Source: Planctomycetota bacterium (GTDB lineage Bacteria > Planctomycetota > Planctomycetia > Pirellulales > Pirellulaceae). From it: a stretch of 10,477 nucleotides of DNA. The notes under the pieces are model-generated. The model did not search any database. It was not told where the DNA came from and saw only the letters and a program-made list of their open reading frames with translations. Position 1 is the stretch's first letter. Each line of letters starts with the position of its first letter. Where the stretch lies: positions 1 through 10,477 of the forward strand of contig JAPLNJ010000887.1 in NCBI GenBank assembly GCA_026692885.1, written 5' to 3'. This document shows, in pieces, positions 1 through 7,240 of the stretch. Position numbers and translations under genes: made by a program.

Positions 1-77
1 GCACTCCAAAATTGGTTGCGTCTCGACCGCGTCGCAAATCGGCGGAACATTCTTCCGCACCAGTGCCACGCTCACCA

Positions 78-196
78 TTTGGAGTGCGGCGACCTGTCGC
101 CGCTTTTCAGCGTCTCTGCCAAGCCGTGTCCCCATACGCGGGCGAAGAGCCAACGTGGGCGTTCTGAAAAGCGGTGACAAGTCACCGCACTCCAAA
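78..196. repeat. Inverted pair of REP-like hairpins, copy 1 (BIME-like)
   Basis: Two 33-base arms (78-110 and 164-196) are inverted copies of each other with three differences. Each arm has a perfect 8-bp hairpin. The first is GCGGCGAC, loop CT, GTCGCCGC (86-103). The second is GCGGTGAC, loop AA, GTCACCGC (171-188). Outside the stem each arm has the same asymmetric flanks, GGAGT on one side and TTTTCAG on the other. This layout matches the paired, inverted REP elements (BIMEs) known from enterobacteria. Two of the three differences between arms are the two partners of one stem pair, C-G in one arm and T-A in the other, so pairing is preserved. Confidence 0.85.
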
Positions 197-263
197 ATTG
201 GTTGCGTCTCGACCGCGTCGCAAATCGGCGGAACATTCTTCCGCACCAGTGCCACGCTCACCA

Positions 264-382
264 TTTGGAGTGCGGCGACCTGTCGCCGCTTTTCAGCGTC
301 TCTGCTAGGCCTTGTCCCCATGCGCGGGCGAAGAGCCAACGTGGGCGTTCTGAAAAGCCGTGACAAGTCACCGCACTCCAAA
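264..382. repeat. Inverted pair of REP-like hairpins, copy 2 (BIME-like)
   Basis: This is the second copy of the hairpin pair, displaced by 186 bases: hairpins at 272-289 and 357-374. The first hairpin is unchanged and perfect. In the second, position 359 is C instead of G, which breaks one of the eight base pairs (GCCGTGAC against GTCACCGC). This suggests the copy is beginning to decay. Confidence 0.83.
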
Positions 383-453
383 GTTGGTTGCGCCTCGACT
401 GCGTCATAAATCGGCTGAACATTCTTCCGCTGTTCCATAACCTACTCCCTCGT

Positions 454-473
454 GTCAGGCTGGAAAGCCTGAC
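454..473. terminator. Perfect 8-bp hairpin directly after the cbiX-cbiC stop codon (possible terminator or palindromic repeat)
   Basis: GTCAGGCT (454-461) and AGCCTGAC (466-473) form a perfect 8-bp stem with a 4-base loop. On the minus strand it begins at the base after the TAG stop (476-474) of the last gene in the operon. There is no run of T after the stem on the minus strand, so it is not a classical intrinsic terminator. The CAGGCTTTCCAGCCTG core resembles a dispersed palindrome I recall from planctomycete genomes. It may stop or protect the transcript 3' end, or simply be a repeat that lodged there. Confidence 0.55.
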
Positions 474-1466
474 CTATCTCCAGGTCGCCAGGGCGTTGAC
501 GGCGGCTGCCGCGACGGGACTGCCGCCGCGAGGACTGGTGTTGGTGATGTAACAAAGATCGCTGTCCAGCAGCGCCAGTTTCGACTCTCGGGCACCGACA
601 AATCCCACCGGTAGCCCGACGACCAGCGCTGGGCGCGGACCGCCGCTGCGAGCCAACTCCAGAATCTTCCACAACGCCGTGGGCGCGTTGCCGATCGCCA
701 CAATCGCTCCGTCCAGACGGGGCGCAAGGAACTCCATGGCCGCCGCCGCGCGCGTGCCGCCGCGCTGGCGCGCCGCCGCGGCCACTTCCGGCTGATCGAT
801 CACGCAGATCACTTCGCCCGGCACCTTGGTCAGCCCGGCCTGCAGCATCTTCACGTCGCAGAAGATCGGCTGGCCAGCGGCCAACGCCGCTTGCCCGCGC
901 TCGATTGCCTGCGGGTGAATGCGGAGCGTGCGAGCGAAGGAAATGTCGGCCGTGGCGTGGACCACGCGGCGGACGATGGCCCGCGCGCCGGAATCGGCTC
1001 CGCCCCAGTCCGTCAACTGCTGGTCGATAATCTCATAGCTGCGCCGCTCGATGGCTGCGCCGTCGCTGGGCAAGGCCGCACCTGAAGTGGCCAGCGGTGT
1101 CAGCCGCTCGACCACCACGTCTTCCAACGCCGGATCGTTTTCCAGGGTCGGCCAGAATTCGAGCGTGAGCTGCGGGAACTGCTGGCGGCACTGGTCCAGG
1201 AGGGCCGGGATGTCGGTGGTCACATGTTGGCCGGAGTACAGAAAATACGGCATCAGGACGATGCGCCGCAGTCCCAGGGAATTCAGCACGGCCACCTGGT
1301 CTGCGATGTCAGGACGGGCGATGGAGAAGAACGCCGGCAGAACGTGCGGGACTCCCAGCCGTGCGGCGATCCGCGCAACCAGTCCCACAAAGCCCTGATT
1401 GGTCACATCCCGTGGACTGCCATGACTGACGATGATGATCCCGGTCGCGTGCGCCGTAGCGTTCAT
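474..1466 (-). CDS. cbiX-cbiC: Fusion of sirohydrochlorin cobaltochelatase (CbiX) and cobalt-precorrin-8 methylmutase (CbiC)
   Basis: This 330-residue cytoplasmic protein joins two corrin-ring enzymes. Residues 1 to about 125 are a short-type CbiX, which inserts cobalt into sirohydrochlorin. The two expected metal-binding histidines sit in HGSPRD (His15) and PYFLYSGQH (His81). Residues about 140-330 are CbiC, which moves a methyl group from C11 to C12 of cobalt-precorrin-8 to give cobyrinate. Its signature parts are RRVVHATAD (likely catalytic His170), GNAPTALWKILEL (259-271), GLPVGFVGARES (284-295) and PRGGSPVAAAAVNAL. The start is ATG at 1466-1464, overlapping the cbiA stop as ATGA; an upstream in-frame ATG at 1523 would add 19 residues read out of the cbiA frame and lacks a family match. 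The two domains catalyse widely separated steps, so the fusion is unlikely to channel one intermediate directly. It is the last gene of the operon. The domain calls are strong; the activities are inferred from family membership. Confidence 0.93.
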   Translation of the reverse strand: MNATAHATGIIIVSHGSPRDVTNQGFVGLVARIAARLGVPHVLPAFFSIARPDIADQVAVLNSLGLRRIVLMPYFLYSGQHVTTDIPALLDQCRQQFPQLTLEFWPTLENDPALEDVVVERLTPLATSGAALPSDGAAIERRSYEIIDQQLTDWGGADSGARAIVRRVVHATADISFARTLRIHPQAIERGQAALAAGQPIFCDVKMLQAGLTKVPGEVICVIDQPEVAAAARQRGGTRAAAAMEFLAPRLDGAIVAIGNAPTALWKILELARSGGPRPALVVGLPVGFVGARESKLALLDSDLCYITNTSPRGGSPVAAAAVNALATWR

Positions 1467-2998
1467 GTGTGTGGCTCGCCTTGCGAGAGAAAGTGAAGGA
1501 CGGCATCCGGCCGAGATGCCCAATGCAGATGTACGTAGCCAGCCAGCACACGGCTGTTGGCAAATCCCGCGACGTCCGGCTGGCCTCGCCGGCGCCGAAT
1601 CGTGTAGGCCGGCTGCCAGCCGTCGCGCTGACCGTCCTCGGCCGTGATTTCCGAGTAGTGGAACTCATGCCCGCGACAGACTCCGCCGGTCCGTCCCCAC
1701 AGCGTGTCGGTGGCCCAGCAGACCTCGGCGTAGCCCAGCACCTTGAGCTTCGGGAGCATGGCCGTATCGAGTGGCAAGACGCCCGCCAACGGGAAACGCA
1801 CGTTGTCGAGTGTGGTCAGCGTCCGGCCCAGGTACATCAGCCCGCCGCATTCCCCATAGACACGGCCGCCCGAGGCGACGAAGTGCCGCACGTCCGCCAG
1901 CAGGCTGGCATTGTCGGCCAACCGCGCCGCGTGGACTTCCGGATAACCGCCGCCGAAGTACAGCACGTCCAGGTCCGCAGGCAGCCGCGTGTCCGCCAGC
2001 GGCGAGAACGGCACCAACTCGGCTCCGTAGCGGCGCAAGGCCGCGAGGTTATCCGGGTAGTAGAAATGGAACGCCTCGTCCTGCGCGAGCCCCAGGCGAA
2101 CGCGAACGGACGACGCATTGGTGAGCTGGCCCGTGGGGCTGGGGCCAAGGGTCGGTCGCACAACAACTCCCTCGCCCCGGTACTCCGGCGAGAGGGTTGG
2201 GGTGAGGGGCGGTCGCACAACAACTCCCTCGCCCAGGTACTCCGGGGAGAGGGTTGGGGTGAGGGGCGGAAGAGCAAATGCCGAAGCTGTTTTCGGGCCG
2301 TTTCCAAGTGCTGCGAGTTCCAACAAGCGGACTACGTCCACGTGTTGCTGGCAGGCATCGGCCAGTTGGTCGAGCAGGTCGAACGTCAGGCCCGCGTGGT
2401 CGGCGGCGACCAAACCCAGATGCCGGCTGGGCAACGTGGGCAGCGCGCCGCGCGGCACCATGCCGACCAGGGGCGGCGCGGCAGCCGCGGCCAAGGCTTC
2501 AGCCAGCCATTGGCGATGCCGGTCGGAGCCACCCTGATTGGCGATCACGCCCGCCACGCGCACACCGGCTTCGAAGGCCGCGAAACCTTTCGCAGTCGCC
2601 GCCAGGCTGCGGGCCGCGCCGTGAGCGCTCGCCACCAACAGCACCGGCGCAGCCAGCCACACCGCGATTTCGGCCGTGCTGCCTTCCAACCCGGTCGGCG
2701 ACGCGCCATCGAACAAACCCATGACGCCTTCGATCACCGCGATATCAGCGTCGGCCGTCGTTTGGGCGAACAGCTGTTGCACGTACTCGCGCGAGGTCAT
2801 CCAACCGTCCAGGTTGTAGCACGTCCGGCCGGAGGCCCTCGCCAAGTAGGTCGGATCCAGGAAGTCCGGACCGACTTTGAAGGTCTGAACGCGCAAGCCC
2901 CGACGCGTCAGCCAGCGCGCCAGACCCAGGGTCAGCGACGTCTTACCCACGCCGCTGTGGGTGCCGGCGATCACAATGCGGGGGCACGGGACGCTCAT
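1463..2998 (-). CDS. cbiA: Cobyrinic acid a,c-diamide synthase with a repeat-derived linker
   Basis: CbiA (called CobB in the aerobic pathway) uses ATP and glutamine to amidate the a and c side chains of cobyrinate. The 511-residue protein has an N-terminal dethiobiotin-synthetase-like ATPase domain (about 1-235) with P-loop GTHSGVGKTS (12-21) and VGPDFLDP (42-49). The C-terminal class I glutamine amidotransferase domain (about 295-511) has nucleophile Cys384 in YGECGGLMYLG and likely catalytic His490 in GYVHLHW. Between them, residues 244-281 are two 19-residue units, PPLTPTLSPEYLGEGVVVR and a variant with Arg for Leu. They are translated from a 57-bp palindromic repeat, so the protein is longer than the roughly 450-470 residues usual for the family. 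The ATG at 2998 overlaps the cobO stop as ATGA and has a strong Shine-Dalgarno, AAGGGAG, seven bases upstream. The stop overlaps the cbiX-cbiC start. All key residues I can check are present, so the insertion probably does not inactivate the enzyme. Confidence 0.95.
   Translation of the reverse strand: MSVPCPRIVIAGTHSGVGKTSLTLGLARWLTRRGLRVQTFKVGPDFLDPTYLARASGRTCYNLDGWMTSREYVQQLFAQTTADADIAVIEGVMGLFDGASPTGLEGSTAEIAVWLAAPVLLVASAHGAARSLAATAKGFAAFEAGVRVAGVIANQGGSDRHRQWLAEALAAAAAPPLVGMVPRGALPTLPSRHLGLVAADHAGLTFDLLDQLADACQQHVDVVRLLELAALGNGPKTASAFALPPLTPTLSPEYLGEGVVVRPPLTPTLSPEYRGEGVVVRPTLGPSPTGQLTNASSVRVRLGLAQDEAFHFYYPDNLAALRRYGAELVPFSPLADTRLPADLDVLYFGGGYPEVHAARLADNASLLADVRHFVASGGRVYGECGGLMYLGRTLTTLDNVRFPLAGVLPLDTAMLPKLKVLGYAEVCWATDTLWGRTGGVCRGHEFHYSEITAEDGQRDGWQPAYTIRRRRGQPDVAGFANSRVLAGYVHLHWASRPDAVLHFLSQGEPHT
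2153..2269. repeat. Two tandem copies of a 57-bp palindromic repeat inside cbiA
   Basis: The motif GGTCGCACAACAACTCCCTC starts at 2154 and again at 2211, a 57-base period, equal to 19 codons, so the cbiA frame is kept. The two units differ at only a few positions. Each contains an imperfect 12-bp hairpin around the loop AGTA (minus-strand arm CCCTCTCNCCGG). A 48-base stretch of the second unit is identical, on the opposite strand, to the intergenic copy at 9420-9467. The sequence just left of the array (about 2125-2153) looks like a worn third copy, but I am unsure of this. Confidence 0.92.
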
Positions 2999-3005
2999 CG
3001 CTCGA

Positions 3006-3012
3006 CTCCCTT
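3006..3012 (-). promoter_or_regulatory. Strong Shine-Dalgarno of cbiA inside the 3' end of cobO
   Basis: AAGGGAG on the minus strand lies seven bases before the cbiA ATG (2998-2996) and encodes part of the CobO C-terminus (Lys-Gly-Val). It matters because cobO is frameshifted: cbiA could be translated from this site even if ribosomes stop early in cobO and the ATGA coupling fails. Confidence 0.6.
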
Positions 3013-3370
3013 CTGGGCGGTACGCCCCGTCTGCAGCCCGTGCTTCACACACCGCATGTCGGTCACCGTGTCGGCCAGCGCGATCAGCCCTGGCGTTGCG
3101 TCGCGGCCGGTCAGGACCAGGCAGCGGTCGGACGGCGTCTGGGCCAGGAGTTCCACGACCTGCTGCTCGTCGATCAAATCGCGAGCCACGGCCAGGCAAA
3201 TCTCGTCCAAGATCACCAGTTCGAACTGGCCGCTGGCGATGGCTTCGGCGGCCTGGCGCAGGCCCGCTTGAGCCGCTGCCACATGCTCGCGAAAGGCGGG
3301 ACTGGTGGTCGGCGGGAGGAAGCCCAACCCGGTCTGGATGATCCGCGTGCGTGGTGACACCGCGGCCGCT

Positions 3371-3386
3371 GCTACTTCGCCACTTC
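3371..3386 (-). repeat. 8-bp tandem duplication at the cobO frameshift
   Basis: On the minus strand GAAGTGGC (3386-3379) is followed directly by GAAGTAGC (3378-3371), one mismatch apart. The upstream reading frame must switch to the downstream frame between 3384 and 3375, exactly here. Removing one 8-base unit joins the frames as SVGEVAAAAVSPRTRIIQTG. Confidence 0.75.
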
Positions 3387-3526
3387 ACCTACGGACGCAT
3401 CGCCTTTGATGAACTGGATCACGCAGGTCCGCAGGTTGTGGCCGCTGGCGCGGAACGCCAAGCCCAGAGCGGCCGTAGTTTTGCCTTTGCCATCGCCGGT
3501 GAAGAGCAGGATGCGTGGTGTCTGGG

Positions 3527-4522
3527 TCATCGGTCGGCCCTCCACGAGTCCCAGGCAAGCGGACAGATGGCGTGTGCCGACACTAGCCCAACACGAGCGG
3601 CCAGGATCAACGCCAAGAACAGGCCGGCGGTGACGTACATCAGCCCGTTGGCTCGCCGAATATGCCGAGGCGACAACGGCACCACGGCGTCGCCGATGGT
3701 CGGCTTCGGGAACGGTTGGCCGTCGTAATACGTCAGACCTCCCAGCTGCACGCCCAACGCCCCGGCCATCGCGGCCTCGGGCAGTCCGGAGTTGGGACTG
3801 GCGTGCTTACGGCCGTCACGCGCCAGGATCCGGAGCGCCTGCGCAGGCCACTGCCGCAACAGCAGTGCCGCCACGCTGATCAGCGGTGCGGTCAATCGAG
3901 CGGGAAGGTAGTTGGCCCAGTCATCGATTCGGGCGGCCGCCCATCCGAACTCACGATAGCGGTCGTCCTGGTGGCCGAACATGGAATCGAGTGTGTTGAC
4001 GGCACGATAGACCAGCGCCGCCACGGGACCGCCCACCACGGCAAACAACAACGGGGCCGTAACACCGTCCACGGTGCTTTCCGCCACGCTTTCGACCACC
4101 GCGCGGACCACGCCTGCCTCATCCAAACGATCCGTGTCGCGTCCGACGATGGCCCCGACTCGACGCCGGGCTTCGCTCAGATCACCCGCGGCCAGAGCGT
4201 GAAACACAACCCGGCTGTGACGTGCCAGATCCCGAGCGGCCACGGTCGTGTAGATCACCAGGATCGACACCACATCCGCGGCCAACGGATGGGCCCAGCC
4301 GGCCAAGCGAATCGAACCCCACGCGGCCCAGCCGGCAGCGGAGTACACGGCGAGCACCGCCACCAGGCCCGCTAGTCGGGCCGGTCGGATGAACCGGCGT
4401 GCCAGCGTCTCCAGGCGTAGAGCCAACCAGCCGATACCGCGGACCGGATGCGGCAGCCACCGGGGATCACCCAGCGCCAAGTCCAGCGCGACGGCAAGTA
4501 GGATCTGGTATTCCAGTCTCAT
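3527..4522 (-). CDS. cbiB: Adenosylcobinamide-phosphate synthase (CbiB)
   Basis: CbiB (CobD in Pseudomonas naming) is an inner-membrane protein that couples adenosylcobyric acid to (R)-1-amino-2-propanol phosphate, giving adenosylcobinamide phosphate. The 331-residue protein shows the family signatures in order: LALGDPRWLPHPVRGIGW (15-32), VGRDTDRLDEAGVVRAVVES (126-145), SVAESTVDGVTAPL (145-158), AVNTLDSMFGHQDDRY (174-189), ARIDDWANYLPARLTA (197-212) and HASPNSGLPEAAMAGALGV (240-258). Hydrophobic segments near 5-18, 48-70, 80-95, 155-172, 212-223 and 295-315 fit a multi-pass membrane protein. I chose ATG 4522, which overlaps the preceding TGA by one base (TGATG) and starts just before the first conserved motif; the frame continues upstream to 4675, but that part matches nothing. 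The substrate donor CobD is encoded directly upstream. The stop overlaps the cobO start (ATGA). Confidence 0.95.
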   Translation of the reverse strand: MRLEYQILLAVALDLALGDPRWLPHPVRGIGWLALRLETLARRFIRPARLAGLVAVLAVYSAAGWAAWGSIRLAGWAHPLAADVVSILVIYTTVAARDLARHSRVVFHALAAGDLSEARRRVGAIVGRDTDRLDEAGVVRAVVESVAESTVDGVTAPLLFAVVGGPVAALVYRAVNTLDSMFGHQDDRYREFGWAAARIDDWANYLPARLTAPLISVAALLLRQWPAQALRILARDGRKHASPNSGLPEAAMAGALGVQLGGLTYYDGQPFPKPTIGDAVVPLSPRHIRRANGLMYVTAGLFLALILAARVGLVSAHAICPLAWDSWRADR

Positions 4523-7215
4523 CACATTCCCAGCAGCCGATAGATTTCGTCCATCCGCAAGCTCTGACGCACCACGTCCGCCAGACGATCCAACGCCGGC
4601 TCGATATCGTAACGGCCGGTCGCTTCTCCCACGGGCGCCAACCCGCGCCGCACGCGCAGCCGATCCAGAAACCACCGTCGAAACGCATCTGCGTCAAACA
4701 CGCCGTGTAGGTACGTGCCCCAGATGCGGCGATCGGGCGTCGCGGCGCCCACCACTTGCCCAGCGGGCCGAGTCAGCAGCGGCAGGGCGCCCTCGAGGAC
4801 CGTCTGACCGTGATGGATCTCGTAGCCCGTGACTTCCAGACCGGCGAAGGCATGCACGGCCGAGGTACGGACCAACGTCTTCTCGGCCGCCAGCACCGTG
4901 CTGACGCTGAGCAACCCCAGCCCGCGGGATTCGACTGCGGACGACTCGATGCCCAGCGGGTCACTGATCTCGCGACCGAGGATCTGGAAGCCCGCACAAA
5001 TCCCCACGATCTCGGCCGTGGCATCGCGGGCGAGCGTTTCCAGACGCTGCGCCAGCCCACTGCGGCGCAGGTACTCTAAGTCGGCCAGCGTGTTTTTGCT
5101 GCCGGGGATGATGACCGCGTCGGGCCGCTCCAACTCGTCGACCGAACGCACAATCCGCAGTCGCACGTCGGCTTCCACCCGGAAGGCGTCGAAATCGGTG
5201 AAGTTGGAGATATGCGGCAAGTCGATCACGGCGATTTCCAACACCGCATCGGCCGGGGAATGATCCAACGTGCCGCACTTGAAGTCGACGGAATCCTCCT
5301 GCGGCAGGTTCAATTCGTGCAGGTACGGGACGACGCCGAGGACCGGCCGCCCGGTACGCTCCAGCGTGTATTGGAGCGCGGTGTCCAGCAGGCTGGCATC
5401 GCCCCGGAAACGGTTCACGATCCAGCCGGAGACCAGCCGCCGTTCCCACGCGTCCAGCACTTCCAGCGTGCCGACAAACGCAGCGAACACACCACCACGG
5501 TCGATGTCCCCGACGATCACGACCGGCGCCCGGGCGTATTCGGCCATCCGCATGTTAACGATGTCGTGGCTCTTCAAATTCACCTCGCCCGGCGAGCCGG
5601 CGCCTTCCAAGATGATCGCGTCGAATTCGGCGGCCAACGCGTCGTAGCACTGCTGGACGACGGCGAAGGCCTGGGGCTTGTACTGCACGTACTGGCCGAC
5701 CTGCATGTTGCCCACCGGCTGGCCTCGGACGATCACCTGGCAGCCCGTGTCGGAATTCGGTTTAAGCAGGATGGGGTTCATCCGCACGTCCGGTTCCAGC
5801 CGGCAGGCCTGTGCCTGGACTACCTGCGCCCGGCCCATCTCGCCGCCATCGCGGGCGATGCACGAATTGAGCGACATGTTCTGCGACTTGAACGGCGCCA
5901 CGTGGATGCCGTCCTGGAACAGGATGCGGCAGAGGGCCGCGGTCAGGATGCTCTTACCGGCATTGGAACTGGTGCCCTGGATCATCAGGGCGGGTGTACG
6001 GCGCCTGGACGATTGGGAGGGCGAGGCTCCCGCCGAGCCGGTGTCGCCCTGCGGCTCGGCGGGCCCCTCGCCCTCCCGTTGCCGGAACGAAGTCGGACTG
6101 GCCAATGCCGCAGCCAAGGCGTCGCACAATCGCTGGTTCTCTTCGCGCATCCGCACGGCCACGCGGAAGAATCGCCCGTCGAGGTGTTGTCCCGGACCGA
6201 AGGTGCGGATAGCGATGCCGTCGCCGAGCAGTCGCTCGGCCAAGGTCGGGGCGTCGCAATCGTCGCGGTCCAGCCGGACCAGGAGATAATTCGCTACGCT
6301 CGGGTAGACGTGCAAACCCGGCAGCCGGGCCAGATCCTGGCTCAACTGCTCCCGCTCGCGTGGCACCAGAAGCATGGTTCGCCGCGCGTAGTCCTCGTCG
6401 GCCAACAGGGCTGGAGCGGCCACCTGAGCCAGGATGTTCACGGACCACGGTGGTATCTGCTGCCGGATCCGTTGGGCCAGCGCGGACGCGGCCACGGCGA
6501 AGCCCAGCCGCAGGCCGGGGATCGCATAGAATTTCGTCAGCGACCGCACGACGACTACATTGGCGGGAACCTGTCCGATGAGCGAGCGATAGTCCTGGAC
6601 AAAATCTGCGAAGGCCTCGTCCACGACGAACAGCGTGGCGTCGTGACGCGCGGCCAGGTCCCGGAACTCGCCGTTGTTGAACAGCCGGCCCGTGGGGTTG
6701 TTGGGCTGACCGAGCAGCACCACTTCCTGCCCGCGGAGTTGCGATTCCAGCGCCGGCCACCGCGGAGTAAATTCGTCGCTTGTCGGACCAGCGTCCGCGA
6801 GTGTCTGAGCAAGCGAGGACATGGGCTCGGCGGGAGTGGACGGCCACGCCAGGAACTCGACTTCCCGGCCGGTCGCTTGCACTGCCGTCGCGTAGTCGAT
6901 ATAGGCTGGCACCGGAATCACGGCCCGTTCGAACTCACCAGCCCGAGCGATGGCGAACAGCAGTTCGCTGGAACCGTTGCCCACCACGATCTGCTCGGCC
7001 GGGACTTGGTATCGCTCGGCCAGCAGGTGGACCAGATCGGCGTTGTCCGGATCGGGATACTGAATCAGCCGATCGATATTCCGGGCCAGCACCGCGCGCA
7101 GGCCTTCCGGCGGGCCGAGCGGATTCACGCTGGCGCTGAAATCGAGAATCGCGTCTCGATCCAGCCCGGTGTGCCGGGCCAGCTCTCGCAGATTTCCGCC
7201 GTGTCCCAATCCCAT
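4522..7215 (-). CDS. cobD-cobQ: Fused threonine-phosphate decarboxylase (CobD) and cobyric acid synthase (CobQ)
   Basis: This is one 897-codon reading frame. Residues 1 to about 374 are CobD, a PLP aminotransferase-fold enzyme that decarboxylates L-threonine O-3-phosphate to (R)-1-amino-2-propanol phosphate. It shows [54 protein letters not shown] and [15 protein letters not shown], where Lys228 should bind PLP. Residues about 407-897 are CobQ (CbiP), which amidates positions b, d, e and g of the a,c-diamide. It shows P-loop GTSSNAGKS (414-422), [47 protein letters not shown], likely nucleophile Cys740 in [10 protein letters not shown] (Ala where Gly is usual) and likely His837 in [10 protein letters not shown]. 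Both parts have about their normal stand-alone lengths. The linker (about 375-406) is translated from a palindromic repeat at 6015-6077. Start ATG 7215 has AAGG six bases upstream. An internal ATG at 5985 (Met411) could begin CobQ, but only just before the P-loop. Fusing the two enzymes could supply both substrates of CbiB, encoded next, at a fixed ratio. Confidence 0.93.
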   Translation of the reverse strand: MGLGHGGNLRELARHTGLDRDAILDFSASVNPLGPPEGLRAVLARNIDRLIQYPDPDNADLVHLLAERYQVPAEQIVVGNGSSELLFAIARAGEFERAVIPVPAYIDYATAVQATGREVEFLAWPSTPAEPMSSLAQTLADAGPTSDEFTPRWPALESQLRGQEVVLLGQPNNPTGRLFNNGEFRDLAARHDATLFVVDEAFADFVQDYRSLIGQVPANVVVVRSLTKFYAIPGLRLGFAVAASALAQRIRQQIPPWSVNILAQVAAPALLADEDYARRTMLLVPREREQLSQDLARLPGLHVYPSVANYLLVRLDRDDCDAPTLAERLLGDGIAIRTFGPGQHLDGRFFRVAVRMREENQRLCDALAAALASPTSFRQREGEGPAEPQGDTGSAGASPSQSSRRRTPALMIQGTSSNAGKSILTAALCRILFQDGIHVAPFKSQNMSLNSCIARDGGEMGRAQVVQAQACRLEPDVRMNPILLKPNSDTGCQVIVRGQPVGNMQVGQYVQYKPQAFAVVQQCYDALAAEFDAIILEGAGSPGEVNLKSHDIVNMRMAEYARAPVVIVGDIDRGGVFAAFVGTLEVLDAWERRLVSGWIVNRFRGDASLLDTALQYTLERTGRPVLGVVPYLHELNLPQEDSVDFKCGTLDHSPADAVLEIAVIDLPHISNFTDFDAFRVEADVRLRIVRSVDELERPDAVIIPGSKNTLADLEYLRRSGLAQRLETLARDATAEIVGICAGFQILGREISDPLGIESSAVESRGLGLLSVSTVLAAEKTLVRTSAVHAFAGLEVTGYEIHHGQTVLEGALPLLTRPAGQVVGAATPDRRIWGTYLHGVFDADAFRRWFLDRLRVRRGLAPVGEATGRYDIEPALDRLADVVRQSLRMDEIYRLLGM
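6015..6077. repeat. 63-bp palindromic repeat at the CobD/CobQ junction
   Basis: The arms are 25 bases (6015-6039 and 6053-6077) and pair at 23 positions around a 13-base loop. On the coding (minus) strand the region reads as [20 protein letters not shown]. It is 63 bases, a multiple of three, so it is in frame. It sits exactly between the last CobD residues and the first CobQ residues. I recall similar GEAPAEP-encoding palindromes being common in planctomycete genomes, but cannot verify that here. Confidence 0.9.
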
Positions 7216-7240
7216 CCGTCACCTTACCGCAAGCATCGTA

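Larger units (their letters stand above)
1..430. repeat. 186-bp tandem repeat array (two full copies and a partial third)
   Basis: Unit starts are at 1, 187 and 373, exactly 186 bases apart. Copies 1 (1-186) and 2 (187-372) differ at five positions by my reading: four clustered near 118-144 and one inside a hairpin arm at 359. The partial third copy (373-430) is more diverged and stops where unique sequence begins, so decay is greatest at the gene-proximal edge. The array runs off the left end of the window, so its true copy number is unknown. Each unit carries two small hairpins in opposite orientation. Because 186 is a multiple of three, the array leaves open frames such as 155-409, but these have no gene-like features. 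I see no gene in bases 1-473. Confidence 0.93.
2995..3530 (-). pseudogene. cobO: Cob(I)yrinic acid a,c-diamide adenosyltransferase (CobO), frameshifted as read
   Basis: CobO (CobA in Salmonella) transfers the adenosyl group of ATP to cob(I)yrinic acid a,c-diamide or related corrinoids. The first 52 residues, from ATG 3530, contain the P-loop TGDGKGKTTAALGLAF and then VIQFIKGDASVGEVAK, ending at a TAG at 3374-3372. The rest lies in the -1 frame, open from 3384 down to the TGA at 2997-2995. It has IIQTGLGFLPP, VILDEICLAV and a typical C-terminus, LTGRDATPGLIALADTVTD followed by MRCVKHGLQTGR. Together the parts make a normal-length CobO (about 175-178 residues). An 8-bp tandem duplication at 3386-3371 explains the shift. 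A GTG at 3360, 11 bases past the TAG, could restart the C-terminal part, but that piece lacks the ATP-binding loop. The ATG overlaps the cbiB stop (ATGA) and has a GGAGGG ribosome site seven bases upstream (3543-3538). The break may be real or an assembly error; the intact motifs on both sides mean that any loss is recent. Confidence 0.85.

Noticed and set aside
155..409. 84-codon plus-strand open frame in the left region
   Set aside because: It is the translation of the 186-bp tandem repeat. It repeats itself internally, has no ribosome site or family match, and exists because 186 is a multiple of three.
1..430. Possible CRISPR array
   Set aside because: The repeated unit is 186 bases with no short repeat alternating with unique spacers, and there are no cas genes.
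442..727. Minus-strand open frames in other phases near the end of cbiX-cbiC
   Set aside because: They overlap the CbiC domain in other frames. Their QAFQPDT ending is just the translation of the 454-473 palindrome.
1469..3271. 600-codon plus-strand open frame
   Set aside because: It is antisense to cbiX-cbiC, cbiA and part of cobO, which have clear motifs. Its composition (rich in Arg, Gln, Gly and His) is typical of antisense frames in GC-rich DNA.
3360..3390. Programmed -1 ribosomal frameshift in cobO
   Set aside because: The required shift is -1, but there is no X XXY YYZ slippery heptamer at GCG AAG TAG, and the 8-bp duplication explains the shift more simply. It is not fully excluded.
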